From positions 2,356,001 to 2,420,000 of the forward strand of contig CP141893.1 in the NCBI GenBank assembly GCA_036871055.1: 64,000 nucleotides of DNA, given 5' to 3'. Shown piece by piece: positions 25,144 to 33,380 of the stretch (position 1 is its first letter; every line of letters starts with the position of its first letter). Below the pieces are notes generated by a model. It had not been told where the DNA came from. It saw nothing but the letters and a program-made list of their open reading frames with translations, and ran no database searches. Made by a program: the position numbers and the translations under genes. This DNA comes from Bisbaumannia sp015645095. Its GTDB lineage: Bacteria; Pseudomonadota; Gammaproteobacteria; Pseudomonadales; Halomonadaceae.

Positions 25144-25326
25144 GGCACACCTCCGCGTGGTCGCCATGGGATTGCGGCACCTCGGTGCCGGCATGCCGTA
25201 GCGGGATACCGACTCGAGATCCCGCCGCGTACCTACCAGTTGTAGCAGTGATGGCGCGCCCCGGCAGGGTCCGGAGTCGATCGGAGTGGGTTCACGAAGC
25301 GAGTCGAGGCCCGGCCTCGAAACGGC

Positions 25327-25352
25327 GACGCCCGGGGCAGGGCCCGGGCGTC
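25327..25352 (-). terminator. Hairpin terminator after the truncated haemoglobin gene
   Basis: GACGCCCGGG and CCCGGGCGTC form a perfect 10-bp stem with a 6-nt loop, 24 bp beyond the stop of the haemoglobin gene. No clear U-tract follows, so it may need help from Rho. Confidence 0.5.
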
Positions 25353-25375
25353 ACTGGTATTAGTGCGTCGCGTCA

Positions 25376-25753
25376 TCATACATGCAGGATCTCCTCCTTC
25401 AGCGAGTAGGTGATGCCCAGCACCTCCTGGCGGGTCTGGGCGTCGATACCCTGGCGCTCGAGCGCCTCCTGGATATCGTCCATCACCGCCATGTACTCGG
25501 CCTCGCCGATATTCATGCCGCGGTGCGCCTCGAGCATGGTCTTGCCGCGATACTCGGCGGGGCCACCGCTGCCCGCGGAGAGGAAGTCACGCAGGTGTCC
25601 CTTGAGCTCCTCGAAGTGCTCGGGATCGTCCTGTGAGGGAAGGTAACGGGCCCGGATGGCCGGGTTCTGCAAATGCGTCTCGACGATATCGTCGACCAGG
25701 GCGGCGATGCCCCGCTCGCCGCCCAGGCGCTCATAGAGGCTTGTGGTTGTCAT
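25376..25753 (-). CDS. Group I truncated haemoglobin
   Basis: A 125-residue 2-over-2 globin. It starts TSLYERLGGERGIAALVDDI, the family signature, and the proximal haem ligand is His77 in MLEAHRGMNI. Group I haemoglobins bind oxygen or nitric oxide and often detoxify NO. Its promoter region contains a palindrome identical to the one before the upstream TetR gene, so it is probably repressed by that regulator and induced by the regulator's signal. Confidence 0.92.
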   Translation of the reverse strand: MTTTSLYERLGGERGIAALVDDIVETHLQNPAIRARYLPSQDDPEHFEELKGHLRDFLSAGSGGPAEYRGKTMLEAHRGMNIGEAEYMAVMDDIQEALERQGIDAQTRQEVLGITYSLKEEILHV

Positions 25754-25825
25754 CTGACACCTCCCGGGCCGGCCAGGATGCCGACCCTTGCCACGAGTGA
25801 GGAACGGCCTCGGGCCGTTCGGAAC

Positions 25826-25839
25826 AGACCGGTCGGTCC
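25826..25839. promoter_or_regulatory. TetR operator before the haemoglobin gene
   Basis: AGACCG-GT-CGGTCC lies 73 bp before the haemoglobin start. Its first 13 bases equal the reverse complement of the palindrome at 26521-26534 next to the TetR gene. Two copies flanking a TetR gene and its neighbour strongly suggest shared repression. Confidence 0.75.
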
Positions 25840-25862
25840 AATCTCGGCGCCAGAAAAGCCCC

Positions 25863-26432
25863 TCAGCGAGTCGCGGCCGAGAAGTAGAAGTCGAGCATGG
25901 CCCCGAGGGGGCCGGGATCCCGGCGCAGACGGCTGCGCAGGGCGGCGCCTTCCCAGCAATCCAGCAAGCGATCCGCCAGCTCGCGGGGATCCTGCGCCGC
26001 CGCCAGCTCGCCCCGCTGGCGTGCCTCCTCCAGGCAAACGGCGATCCGCTCGGCGATCAGGTTGAAGCAGCCCTCGATCTTGTGGCGGAAGGTGTCGCTG
26101 ACCCCGGAGAGCTCCTGGCCCAGGCCGCCCAGCAGGCACCCCAGGTAGCCTTCCCGGCGGTACTTCTCCCGGGACAGCTCGAAGAACAGGCGCACCCGCT
26201 CCAGGGGCGGCAAGTCGCGATTGCCCAGGCTCATCTCCAGGCCCTGGTGGACCTCCTGCATATAGCGATCCACCACCCGCAGGGCGAAATCCTCCTTGCT
26301 GCGGAAATGGTGGTAGAAGGAGCCCTTGGGCACTCCCGTCTCCGCCAGCAGGGCCTGGATGCCCAGGTCGTGGTAACCGTGTTCCAGCAACATGGCGAGT
26401 CCCGCCTCGAGCAATCGCTCCTGGGTCGTCAT
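25863..26432 (-). CDS. TetR/AcrR-family repressor
   Basis: A 189-residue regulator with an N-terminal helix-turn-helix (LLAETGVPKGSFYHHFRSKEDF, roughly residues 28-49) and a C-terminal domain containing GCLLGGLGQELSG. The Cys in this last motif is shared with a subgroup in which electrophile or oxidant sensing by cysteine has been shown, so redox control is possible. It sits 109 bp upstream of the truncated haemoglobin gene on the same strand. Matching palindromes occur upstream of both genes, indicating autoregulation and control of the globin. Confidence 0.9.
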   Translation of the reverse strand: MTTQERLLEAGLAMLLEHGYHDLGIQALLAETGVPKGSFYHHFRSKEDFALRVVDRYMQEVHQGLEMSLGNRDLPPLERVRLFFELSREKYRREGYLGCLLGGLGQELSGVSDTFRHKIEGCFNLIAERIAVCLEEARQRGELAAAQDPRELADRLLDCWEGAALRSRLRRDPGPLGAMLDFYFSAATR

Positions 26433-26520
26433 CGACGACGTCTCCTGGTGATTCGTCCCTCCGACCGAAGCCGAGCACTGCCGGCACGCCTCGTGCCGTC
26501 TGACTCAGCCGACTCGGGCT

Positions 26521-26534
26521 AGACCGACCGGTCT
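26521..26534. promoter_or_regulatory. TetR operator before the tetR-like gene
   Basis: AGACCG-AC-CGGTCT, a 6-bp-arm palindrome 89 bp upstream of the regulator's start. Partner of the site at 25826-25839. Confidence 0.75.
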
Positions 26535-26584
26535 GTTTTTCAGTATGGCTCAGCCCGACCCGCCGTCAAGCTCACGGGACTGTC

Positions 26585-27472
26585 TCAGGCGTTATGGACC
26601 ACCCGCCCCAGCTCGCTCAGGTCATAGCCTCCCAGGGTCGCCGCCCGCTCGGCGAAGCGCGGCTCCCGGGCGAAGGCCAATAGGCGCTGGATCGGCGCCT
26701 CGAAGTAGTCCCGGCGGCGCATCAGCAGGTCGAAGGGCTCCCAGTGCAGGGACAGGAAATCCACGCCCTGGCGCCGCGCCGCCGCCGCCACCCCCAGGCC
26801 GGCATCGGCCTCTCCCTGACGCACCGCCAGGGCCAGGTCGTCCTCGCTCAGGGCCAGATGGGGCGCGAAGGTCACGGCCTGGACGTCCACTCCCTCACGG
26901 GCCAGCAGATAGCGCAGCAGCCGTTCGGCCCCGGCATCCGGCTGACGCCGGGCCACCACCACCCCGGGCCGGGCCAGGTCCGCCAGGCCGCGAACGGCGA
27001 GTGGATTGCCCGGGGCGAGCAGGAGCCCCTGGTAGCGCCGCGCCCAGCGCAATACCACCAGGTCGCCCATGGCGCCCAGGCCGAGGCGCGCCGGATCATT
27101 GTAAGCGCCGCTCTCGGGGTCGAGCAGATGCACTCCGGCCAACATGGCGTCGCCCTCGGCCAGGCGCCGTACCCCGTCGCCGCTGCCATGGCAGAGCAGC
27201 GCCAGATCACAGCCACTCTCGCGCACCGCCCACTCCAGCAGAGGATCCTGGCTACCGGCCAGCACCGGGGGGGCCGCGCGACGACCGGCGCGATCCCCCT
27301 CCAGGTGATGCATCAGCCACAGGTCCAGGCTATGGCGGGGAAACAGCAGCTTGCCGGTGACCCGGGTACAGGGGATCACCCCCTGGGCGGCCAGATCATA
27401 GAGCTTGCGTTCTTTCAGCCTCAGATAAGCCGCCGCCTCGGCAGTGGTCAGATAGGTCGCCTTGGATTCCAT
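26585..27472 (-). CDS. One-component regulator: excisionase-type helix-turn-helix plus periplasmic-binding-protein-like domain
   Basis: A 295-residue protein. Residues 1-50 are a MerR/excisionase-like DNA-binding domain (TTAEAAAYLRLKERKLYDLAAQGVIP). From about 65 to the end it resembles a PBP-like (molybdate/tungstate type) ligand domain, LALLCHGSGDGVRRL through QGEADAGLGVAAAARRQG. The start at 27472 was chosen because DNA-binding homology begins at once and a GGGGGAG precedes it. It is divergent from tupBCA, so it very likely senses tungstate or molybdate and controls that transporter. Which oxyanion is bound cannot be read from sequence. Confidence 0.85.
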   Translation of the reverse strand: MESKATYLTTAEAAAYLRLKERKLYDLAAQGVIPCTRVTGKLLFPRHSLDLWLMHHLEGDRAGRRAAPPVLAGSQDPLLEWAVRESGCDLALLCHGSGDGVRRLAEGDAMLAGVHLLDPESGAYNDPARLGLGAMGDLVVLRWARRYQGLLLAPGNPLAVRGLADLARPGVVVARRQPDAGAERLLRYLLAREGVDVQAVTFAPHLALSEDDLALAVRQGEADAGLGVAAAARRQGVDFLSLHWEPFDLLMRRRDYFEAPIQRLLAFAREPRFAERAATLGGYDLSELGRVVHNA

Positions 27473-27540
27473 CCGCTCTCCCCCGGGGTGTCTCCATCGC
27501 GCCCCTGGCGGTCGTAATGACGCCAGAGGTCGTCGTCTCA

Positions 27541-27600
27541 CTGCATTATCCTGCATATTTTCCAGCATAGGATGCATCAACGCGAATTAATGCAGAAGAT
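27541..27600. promoter_or_regulatory. AT-rich divergent promoter region with repeated GCAT blocks
   Basis: The 149-bp gap between the regulator and tupB contains TGCAT/AGCAT five times within 60 bp, including GATGCATC and CATATTTTCC. It is much richer in A and T than its surroundings. This is the likely operator and promoter region for the divergent pair, but no single box is clear. Confidence 0.35.
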
Positions 27601-27621
27601 GCGAGGAAACCCCAGGGGAAC

Positions 27622-28329
27622 ATGATGCCCACTTCCGACTCCGCCTTTATCACCGCCCTGCACCTGGTGCTCGACCTGGATCCGACGCTGCTGGCCATCG
27701 TCGCCCTGTCGCTGCAGGTATCGCTGGCGGCGGTGCTGATCGCCGCCCTGGTCGGCCTGCCCCTGGGCGCGGCCCTGGCATTATGGCGCTTTCCCGGCCG
27801 CGGCCTGGTGATCGTGGTGCTCAATGCACTGATGGGCCTGCCCCCGGTGGTGGCGGGCCTGGCGGTCTACCTGCTGCTCTCCCGGGCCGGCCCCCTGGGC
27901 CAGTTTGGCCTGCTCTTTACCCCCGGCGCCATGGTGATCGCCCAGGTGGTGCTGATCCTGCCGATCATCGCCGCCCTGACCCGACAGCAGATCGAGGAGC
28001 TCCACGGCGAGTATGCCGAACAGCTGGCCTCCCTGGGGCTGTCCCGGCCGAGGCGCATACCCACCCTGCTGTGGGACGCCCGCTTCGGCCTGCTGACCGT
28101 GATCCTGGCCGGCTTCGGTCGCGCCAGCGCCGAGGTCGGCGCGGTGATGATGGTGGGCGGCAATATCGATGGCGTGACCCGGGTCATGACCACCGCCATC
28201 GTGCTAGAAACCGGCAAGGGCAACCTGGCCCTGGCCCTGGGCCTGGGCCTGGTGCTGCTGGTACTGGTGACCCTGATCAACGGCGCCGCCCATCTGCTGG
28301 GCGAGACGGCGCGGAGGCGGCTGGGATGA
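27622..28329 (+). CDS. tupB: Tungstate ABC transporter permease
   Basis: A 235-residue inner-membrane protein with about five transmembrane segments, starting with SLQVSLAAVLIAALVGLPLGAALAL. The EAA-like cytoplasmic loop is EQLASLGLSRPRRIPTLLW. The sequence fits the TupB/WtpB branch of molybdate/tungstate permeases. It overlaps the ATPase gene by 4 bp. With tupC and tupA it imports oxyanions; tungstate is preferred over molybdate because of the TupA partner. The divergent regulator should set expression. Confidence 0.88.
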   Translation: MMPTSDSAFITALHLVLDLDPTLLAIVALSLQVSLAAVLIAALVGLPLGAALALWRFPGRGLVIVVLNALMGLPPVVAGLAVYLLLSRAGPLGQFGLLFTPGAMVIAQVVLILPIIAALTRQQIEELHGEYAEQLASLGLSRPRRIPTLLWDARFGLLTVILAGFGRASAEVGAVMMVGGNIDGVTRVMTTAIVLETGKGNLALALGLGLVLLVLVTLINGAAHLLGETARRRLG

Positions 28330-29045
28330 ATGACCTGAGCCATACGGGCATTATCAGCCCACTCACCTTCGAGGCGGTCAGCGTCAGCCACCGTGGCCAG
28401 CCACTGCTGCACCCACTCGACCTGCGCCTGAGCGGCTGCCGGCGCACCCTGGTGATGGGCCCCAATGGCGCCGGCAAGAGCCTGCTGCTGCGCCTGGCCC
28501 ATGGCCTGCTGCCCCCCAGCGGCGGGCGGATTCGCTGGGAGGGGAGCACGCCGCGCCAGGCCATGGTGTTTCAGCGCCCGGTGCTGTTGCGCCGCTCGGC
28601 ACTGGCCAACCTCACCTATGCCCTGGCGGTCAACGGCACGCCAAGGCGCCAACGTCAGGCGCTGGCCATGGAGGCCCTGGATCACTTCGGCCTGGCGAGC
28701 CTGGCCCGGCGCCCCGCCCGGGTGCTCTCCGGCGGCGAGCAGCAACGCCTGGCCCTGGCCCGGGCCTGGCTACTGCGTCCCCAGGTGCTGTTCCTCGACG
28801 AGCCCACCGCGGCCCTGGATCCGGCCGCCATCAAGGCGGTAGAGGCGGCGGTGCTCGACTTCCACCGACGCGGCACCCGGATCGTCATGACCAGTCACGA
28901 CCTGCATCAGGCCCGCCGCCTGGCCGACGAGGTGATCCTGCTCAATGGTGGCCGGCTGGTCGAGCAGAGCGACGCCGCCACCTTCTTCCGCGAGCCTCGC
29001 AGCGACGAGGGCCGTGCCTTCCTGCGCGGCGAGCGGGTCTGGTAA
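28326..29045 (+). CDS. tupC: Tungstate ABC transporter ATP-binding protein
   Basis: A 239-residue ABC ATPase. Walker A is GPNGAGKSLLLR, the signature LSGGEQQRLALARAW, Walker B VLFLDEPTAALD, and the H-loop TSHD. The start at 28326 overlaps the tupB stop, and the first 15 residues precede ABC homology. It powers transport through TupB. Genes are in the order permease, ATPase, binding protein. Confidence 0.92.
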   Translation: MNDLSHTGIISPLTFEAVSVSHRGQPLLHPLDLRLSGCRRTLVMGPNGAGKSLLLRLAHGLLPPSGGRIRWEGSTPRQAMVFQRPVLLRRSALANLTYALAVNGTPRRQRQALAMEALDHFGLASLARRPARVLSGGEQQRLALARAWLLRPQVLFLDEPTAALDPAAIKAVEAAVLDFHRRGTRIVMTSHDLHQARRLADEVILLNGGRLVEQSDAATFFREPRSDEGRAFLRGERVW

Positions 29046-29068
29046 TCACTTTTATCAAGGAGGCTCCC

Positions 29069-29887
29069 ATGACGCCACGCCCATTTCTCGCGGCCCTGGC
29101 CCTGATGGGAGTCGCCCTCGACGCCCAGGCCAGCGAGCCCTACCTGACCCTGGCCTCCACCACTTCCACCGAGCAGTCGGGACTCTTCGCCGAGCTGCTG
29201 CCGGCCTTCCAGGCGGCGACCGGCATTCGGGTGCGGGTGGTGGCCGTGGGCACCGGCCAGGCCTTCGAGATCGCCCGACGCGGCGACGCCGACGCCCTGC
29301 TGGTCCACGATGCCCAGGCCGAAGAGGCCTTCGTGGCCGAGGGCTATGGCAGCGAGCGAGCCGATGTGATGGTCAACGACTTCGTGCTAATCGGCCCCGC
29401 CGGGGGGCCGGCCGGTGCCGACCCCGCCGGGGTCGCGGAGGCCGAGAGCATCCTCGATGCCCTGGCGCGGATCGCCGAGGCCGAGGCACCCTTCGCCTCC
29501 CGGGGCGACGACAGCGGCACCCACCGCGCCGAGCGGCGCCTCTGGGAGGCCGCCGAGATCACCCCCACCGCCCCCTGGTATCGCGAGCTGGGCAGCGGCA
29601 TGGGCCCCACTCTCAACACCGCCGCCGCCATGGGCGCCTATGTGCTGGCCGACCGCGCCACCTGGGCGGCCTTCGCCAACCGCCAGGAGCTGGCCCTGCT
29701 CTTCGAGGGCGATGAGCGCCTCTTCAACCAGTACGGCAGCGTGGTGATCGACGCCGAACGCCACTCCCACCTCAAGCACAACCTGGCCGCCCAGTGGCAC
29801 GCCTGGCTGCTCTCCGACGAGGGCCAGCAGGCCATCGCCGACTTCACCGTCGACGGCCAGCCGCTGTTCTTCCCCAACGCGGAGTAG
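29069..29887 (+). CDS. tupA: Tungstate-binding periplasmic protein
   Basis: A 272-residue protein with a signal peptide (MTPRPFLAALALMGVALDAQA, cut before SEP). The mature N-terminus has LASTTSTEQSGLFAELLP, the TupA oxyanion-binding motif. Further family motifs are GDDSGTHRAERRLW and GMGPTLNTAAAMGAYVLADRATW. TupA proteins bind tungstate with very high selectivity. This suggests the host makes a tungsten enzyme, or controls tungstate to protect molybdenum enzymes; no such enzyme is in the window. Confidence 0.9.
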   Translation: MTPRPFLAALALMGVALDAQASEPYLTLASTTSTEQSGLFAELLPAFQAATGIRVRVVAVGTGQAFEIARRGDADALLVHDAQAEEAFVAEGYGSERADVMVNDFVLIGPAGGPAGADPAGVAEAESILDALARIAEAEAPFASRGDDSGTHRAERRLWEAAEITPTAPWYRELGSGMGPTLNTAAAMGAYVLADRATWAAFANRQELALLFEGDERLFNQYGSVVIDAERHSHLKHNLAAQWHAWLLSDEGQQAIADFTVDGQPLFFPNAE

Positions 29888-29907
29888 GCCCCCACGGCGG
29901 CGCCTGT

Positions 29908-30867
29908 TCAGGGCGCCGCCTCCAGCCGTTCCAGCAACCCCGCCAGCTCATTGCACACGAAGCGCGGCTCCACGCACTCGCCCAGGTGCCCCTCGGCGAA
30001 GCGCAGGAAACCCAGCGCCGCGTGGGAGAGCCGGCGATCGCGGCGTACGATGAATTGCCAGTGGCTCTCCAGCGGCAGCCCCGCCACCGGCAGGATCACC
30101 AGGTCGGGGTGCTCCGGCGGCAGCACATGCTCGGAGAGCACGGCGAGGCCCATGCCGGAGGCCACCCCGACGCGAATCGCCTCGTTGCTGGCCATCTGCA
30201 GGGTCGCCCCGAGCGTCAGGCCCTGTTCCTGGAGCCAGCTGTCGAAGAGCATGCGGGTGGCCGAGCCCGGCTCGCGCAGCAGCATGCGCTCGCCGAGCAG
30301 CTCGCTCATCGCCACTCGCTCGCGCCCGGCCAGGCGGTGGCCCCGGGGCGCCACCGCCACCAGGGGGTTGCGCAGGAAGCGTCCCGCCACTGCGTGGGCC
30401 AATGAGGGCGGATGGCTGAACACATAGAGGTCGTCCTCCTGGCGCTCGAAGCGGGTCAACATCTGCCGGCGGTTACCGATATGCACGGTCATGTCGACCT
30501 CGGGAAAGGCCCGGCTGTAGGGACCCATCAGCCGCGGCAGCACGTACTGGGCAGTATTGACCAGGGCGATGGAGAAGCGCCCCCGCTCGCCGCCACGCAG
30601 GGCGTCCAGGTAGTCGCCGAAGTCATCGAAGCGCCCCAGCACCTCGCGGCTGGCCCGGTAGAGTTCGGCGCCGGCTTCGGTGGGCGAGAGCCGCCCCTGG
30701 CGACTCGCAAGCAAAGGCTCACCCACCGCCTCGGCCAGGCGCTTGAGCTGCTGGGAGACGGTGGGCTGGGTCAGGTGCAGGCGTCGCGCCGCCTCGCTGA
30801 CCGAGCCGCTGCTGACCACCGCCGCATAGACCTGCAACAGGCGAAAGGTCAGATGACGACTATTCAT
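29908..30867 (-). CDS. LysR-family regulator, divergent from the SbtA-like permease
   Basis: A 319-residue LysR protein with a winged helix-turn-helix at about residues 20-40 (SVSEAARRLHLTQPTVSQQLKRL) and a co-inducer domain beginning near residue 95 (GRFSIALVNTAQYVLPRL). It is divergently oriented to the permease with tandem dyads in between, so it most likely controls that gene. The arrangement recalls CmpR/CcmR or CbbR regulators of inorganic carbon genes; whether the ligand is a carbon metabolite is unknown. Confidence 0.88.
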   Translation of the reverse strand: MNSRHLTFRLLQVYAAVVSSGSVSEAARRLHLTQPTVSQQLKRLAEAVGEPLLASRQGRLSPTEAGAELYRASREVLGRFDDFGDYLDALRGGERGRFSIALVNTAQYVLPRLMGPYSRAFPEVDMTVHIGNRRQMLTRFERQEDDLYVFSHPPSLAHAVAGRFLRNPLVAVAPRGHRLAGRERVAMSELLGERMLLREPGSATRMLFDSWLQEQGLTLGATLQMASNEAIRVGVASGMGLAVLSEHVLPPEHPDLVILPVAGLPLESHWQFIVRRDRRLSHAALGFLRFAEGHLGECVEPRFVCNELAGLLERLEAAP

Positions 30868-30890
30868 GGCGCACCTCGTTCGTTGATGCC

Positions 30891-30922
30891 ATAGATGATT
30901 ATCTATATTTAATCACTTAAAT
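30891..30922. promoter_or_regulatory. Two adjacent 16-bp dyads, LysR operator candidates
   Basis: ATAGAT-GATT-ATCTAT (30891-30906) and ATTTAA-TCAC-TTAAAT (30907-30922) are perfect inverted repeats lying end to end, 24 bp above the LysR start and 72 bp above the permease start. The second contains the LysR T-N11-A core. AT-rich -10-like sequence follows. Confidence 0.65.
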
Positions 30923-30993
30923 CTTAATTGGTATCCATACCCTAGCCTACGCACAATGCGCCGCGTTTTCCTTTCGCGAGACGAGATGCTCCC

Positions 30994-31935
30994 ATGCCCG
31001 ATATCGTGGTGATGTTCTTCCTCCTCGGCCTGCTGGCCGGGGTGGTGAAGTCCGACCTGACCATCCCCAAGGCCGCCTACGACACCCTGAGCCTGCTGCT
31101 GATGCTGACCATCGGCCTCAAGGGGGGCATGGCCCTCTACGGCAACCTGGGCTGGTCCATCGTGCCGGAGCTGGCCGCGGTGGCGGCCCTCGGTGCCCTG
31201 ATCCCCCTGGCGCTGATGCCGGTGCTGCGCCGCCTGGTGCGCCTCTCCCCCGCCGACAGCGCCAGCATCGCCGCCCACTATGGCTCGGTAAGCGCCGGCA
31301 CCTTCGCCGTGGCGCTGGCCTTCGCCGAGGGCCGCGGCCTGCCGATCGGCGCCGAGGTCACCCTCTATCTGGTGATGATGGAGTTGCCGGCGATCATGGT
31401 GGCCATCGCCCTCTATCGCCGCCACGCGGGCAGCGACTCCGGCGAAGCGCTGCAGGGCATCTGGCACGAGACCCTGACCAACCGCGGGGTGATCCTGCTG
31501 GCCGGCGGCGCGGTGATCGGCGCCATGTATGGCCCCATGCAGGGCGCCAACGTCACCGAGCTCTTCACCAACGCCTTCCACGCCGTGCTCGCCCTCTTCC
31601 TGCTGCAGATGGGCCTGACCGCCGCCGACACCCTGAGGCCCATCCCCTGGTTCCACTGGCGCCTGCTGACCTTCGCCCTGATCGCCCCCCTGGTCCTCTC
31701 GCTGACCGGCCTGGCCGTGGGCCTGGCGCTGGGGCTGCCCACCGGCTCGTTGCTGATCCTCACCGCACTGGCCGCCAGCGCCTCCTATATCGCCGCCCCG
31801 GCGGCCATGCGCACCGCCATCCCCAAGGCCAATATCGGCCTGGCGATGCTCGCCTCCCTGGGCTTTACCTTCCCCCTCAACGTCATCCTCGGCATCCCCC
31901 TCTACTATCAGCTGGTGCATGCCCTGGGCGGCTGA
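30994..31935 (+). CDS. SbtA-like sodium-dependent bicarbonate permease family protein
   Basis: A 313-residue integral membrane protein with about ten hydrophobic segments in two pseudo-repeats. Features of the SbtA family are LTIGLKGGMALYG in the first half, AHYGSVSAGTFAVALAF in the middle, LFLLQMGLTAADTLR, and AASASYIAAPAAMR in the second half. In cyanobacteria SbtA is a sodium-bicarbonate symporter controlled by the PII-like SbtB; no sbtB is visible next to this gene. In a heterotroph it may supply bicarbonate to carboxylases such as the one encoded just downstream, or import another anion. Confidence 0.85.
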   Translation: MPDIVVMFFLLGLLAGVVKSDLTIPKAAYDTLSLLLMLTIGLKGGMALYGNLGWSIVPELAAVAALGALIPLALMPVLRRLVRLSPADSASIAAHYGSVSAGTFAVALAFAEGRGLPIGAEVTLYLVMMELPAIMVAIALYRRHAGSDSGEALQGIWHETLTNRGVILLAGGAVIGAMYGPMQGANVTELFTNAFHAVLALFLLQMGLTAADTLRPIPWFHWRLLTFALIAPLVLSLTGLAVGLALGLPTGSLLILTALAASASYIAAPAAMRTAIPKANIGLAMLASLGFTFPLNVILGIPLYYQLVHALGG

Positions 31936-31966
31936 TCCGACCCGGCCTTCCTACCACTGACGACCC

Positions 31967-31987
31967 GGCGCCCCGCGGGGCGCCTTT
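31967..31987 (+). terminator. Intrinsic terminator after the SbtA-like gene
   Basis: GGCGCCCC-GC-GGGGCGCC followed by TTT, 32 bp after the stop. Confidence 0.65.
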
Positions 31988-32090
31988 CGCCTTGGCGGCC
32001 CACCGGGGCCAGCCGCTACGCTGAAGACGACATCCCGGCCACGCTGACGACGCCCGGTCCGTCTGCGACCTTGGTATAGCCGATTTGCAC

Positions 32091-32106
32091 TTTACGTTAA
32101 CGTAAA
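32091..32106. promoter_or_regulatory. LiuR-type operator of the leucine/isovalerate operon
   Basis: TTTACGTTAACGTAAA, a perfect 16-bp palindrome 67 bp before liuA. It matches the described binding motif of the MerR-family repressor LiuR in gammaproteobacteria, and the genes behind it are exactly the LiuR regulon. The liuR gene itself is not in the window. Confidence 0.85.
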
Positions 32107-32172
32107 CCTTGCCTAGTCTAGAGCCATTCAAACGCCCCTTTGGCTGAGCCCCTTCGATCCCGGAGACCCATC

Positions 32173-33342
32173 ATGCAGACGCCCTTCCAGCCCCTCGACT
32201 TCGGCCTCGACGACGAACTCAACATGCTGCGCGATCAGGTGAATGCCTTCGCCCGGGACGAGATCGCCCCCCGCGCCGCCGAAATCGACGAGAAGAACGA
32301 ATTCCCCAACGACCTGTGGCGCAAGTTCGGCGACATGGGCCTGCTCGGCATCACCGTGCCGGACGAGGACGGCGGCAGCGGCATGGGCTACCTGGCCCAC
32401 TGCATCGCCATGGAGGAGATCTCCCGGGCCAGCGCCTCGGTGGGCCTCTCCTATGGCGCCCACTCCAACCTCTGCGTCAACCAGATCAAGCTCAACGGCT
32501 CGGCCGAGCAGAAGGCCAGGTACCTGCCCGGGCTGATCAGCGGCGAACACGTCGGCGCCCTGGCCATGTCCGAGCCGGGGGCCGGCTCCGACGTGGTCTC
32601 CATGAAGCTGCGCGCCCGCCAGGAGGGCGACAAGTACATCCTCAACGGTAACAAGATGTGGATCACCAACGGCCCCGACGCCGATGTGCTGGTGGTCTAC
32701 GCCAAGACCGACCCGGACGCCGGTTCCAAGGGCATTACCGCCTTTATCATCGAGAAGGGGTTCAAGGGTTTCTCCACCGCCCAGAAGCTCGACAAGCTGG
32801 GCATGCGCGGCTCCAACACCTGCGAGCTGGTGTTCCAGGACTGCGAGGTGCCGGCCGAGAACGTGCTGGGCGAGGTCAACAAGGGCGTGCGGGTGCTGAT
32901 GAGCGGCCTCGACTTCGAGCGCACCGTGCTGGCCGCCGGTCCCATCGGCATCATGCAGGCCGCCATGGACATCGTGGTGCCCTACCTCCACGAGCGGAAG
33001 CAGTTCGGCCAGGCGATCGGCGAATTCCAGCTGGTACAGGGCAAGGTGGCCGACATGTACACCACCCTCAATGCCTGCCGCGCCTACCTCTATGCGGTGG
33101 CGGCGGCCTGCGACCGCGGCCAGACCTCCCGCAAGGACGCCGCCGGGGTGATCCTCTACTGTGCCGAGAAGGCCACCCAGGTGGCACTGGACGCCATCCA
33201 GCTGCTCGGCGGCAACGGCTATATCAACGAGTACCCGACGGGCCGCCTGCTGCGCGACGCCAAGCTCTACGAGATCGGCGCGGGAACGAGTGAAATTCGC
33301 CGCATGCTGATCGGCCGCGAACTCTTCACCGAGTCCGCCTAA
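32173..33342 (+). CDS. liuA: Isovaleryl-CoA dehydrogenase
   Basis: A 389-residue acyl-CoA dehydrogenase and first enzyme of the leucine branch: isovaleryl-CoA to 3-methylcrotonyl-CoA. The start at 32173 has GGAG upstream; an ATG 11 codons earlier is possible. FAD motifs are MSEPGAGSDV and KMWITNG; the catalytic Glu lies in LDFERTVLAAGP, which corresponds to the position used by isovaleryl-CoA dehydrogenases. The C-terminal LGGNGYINEYPTGRLLRDAKLYEIGAGTSEIRRMLIGREL is classic. Neighbours MCC, hydratase and HMG-CoA lyase confirm the pathway. It is behind a LiuR box. Confidence 0.95.
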   Translation: MQTPFQPLDFGLDDELNMLRDQVNAFARDEIAPRAAEIDEKNEFPNDLWRKFGDMGLLGITVPDEDGGSGMGYLAHCIAMEEISRASASVGLSYGAHSNLCVNQIKLNGSAEQKARYLPGLISGEHVGALAMSEPGAGSDVVSMKLRARQEGDKYILNGNKMWITNGPDADVLVVYAKTDPDAGSKGITAFIIEKGFKGFSTAQKLDKLGMRGSNTCELVFQDCEVPAENVLGEVNKGVRVLMSGLDFERTVLAAGPIGIMQAAMDIVVPYLHERKQFGQAIGEFQLVQGKVADMYTTLNACRAYLYAVAAACDRGQTSRKDAAGVILYCAEKATQVALDAIQLLGGNGYINEYPTGRLLRDAKLYEIGAGTSEIRRMLIGRELFTESA

Positions 33343-33380
33343 CCGCCACCGGCCCAGGTCATCGAACACAAGGATCGGCT

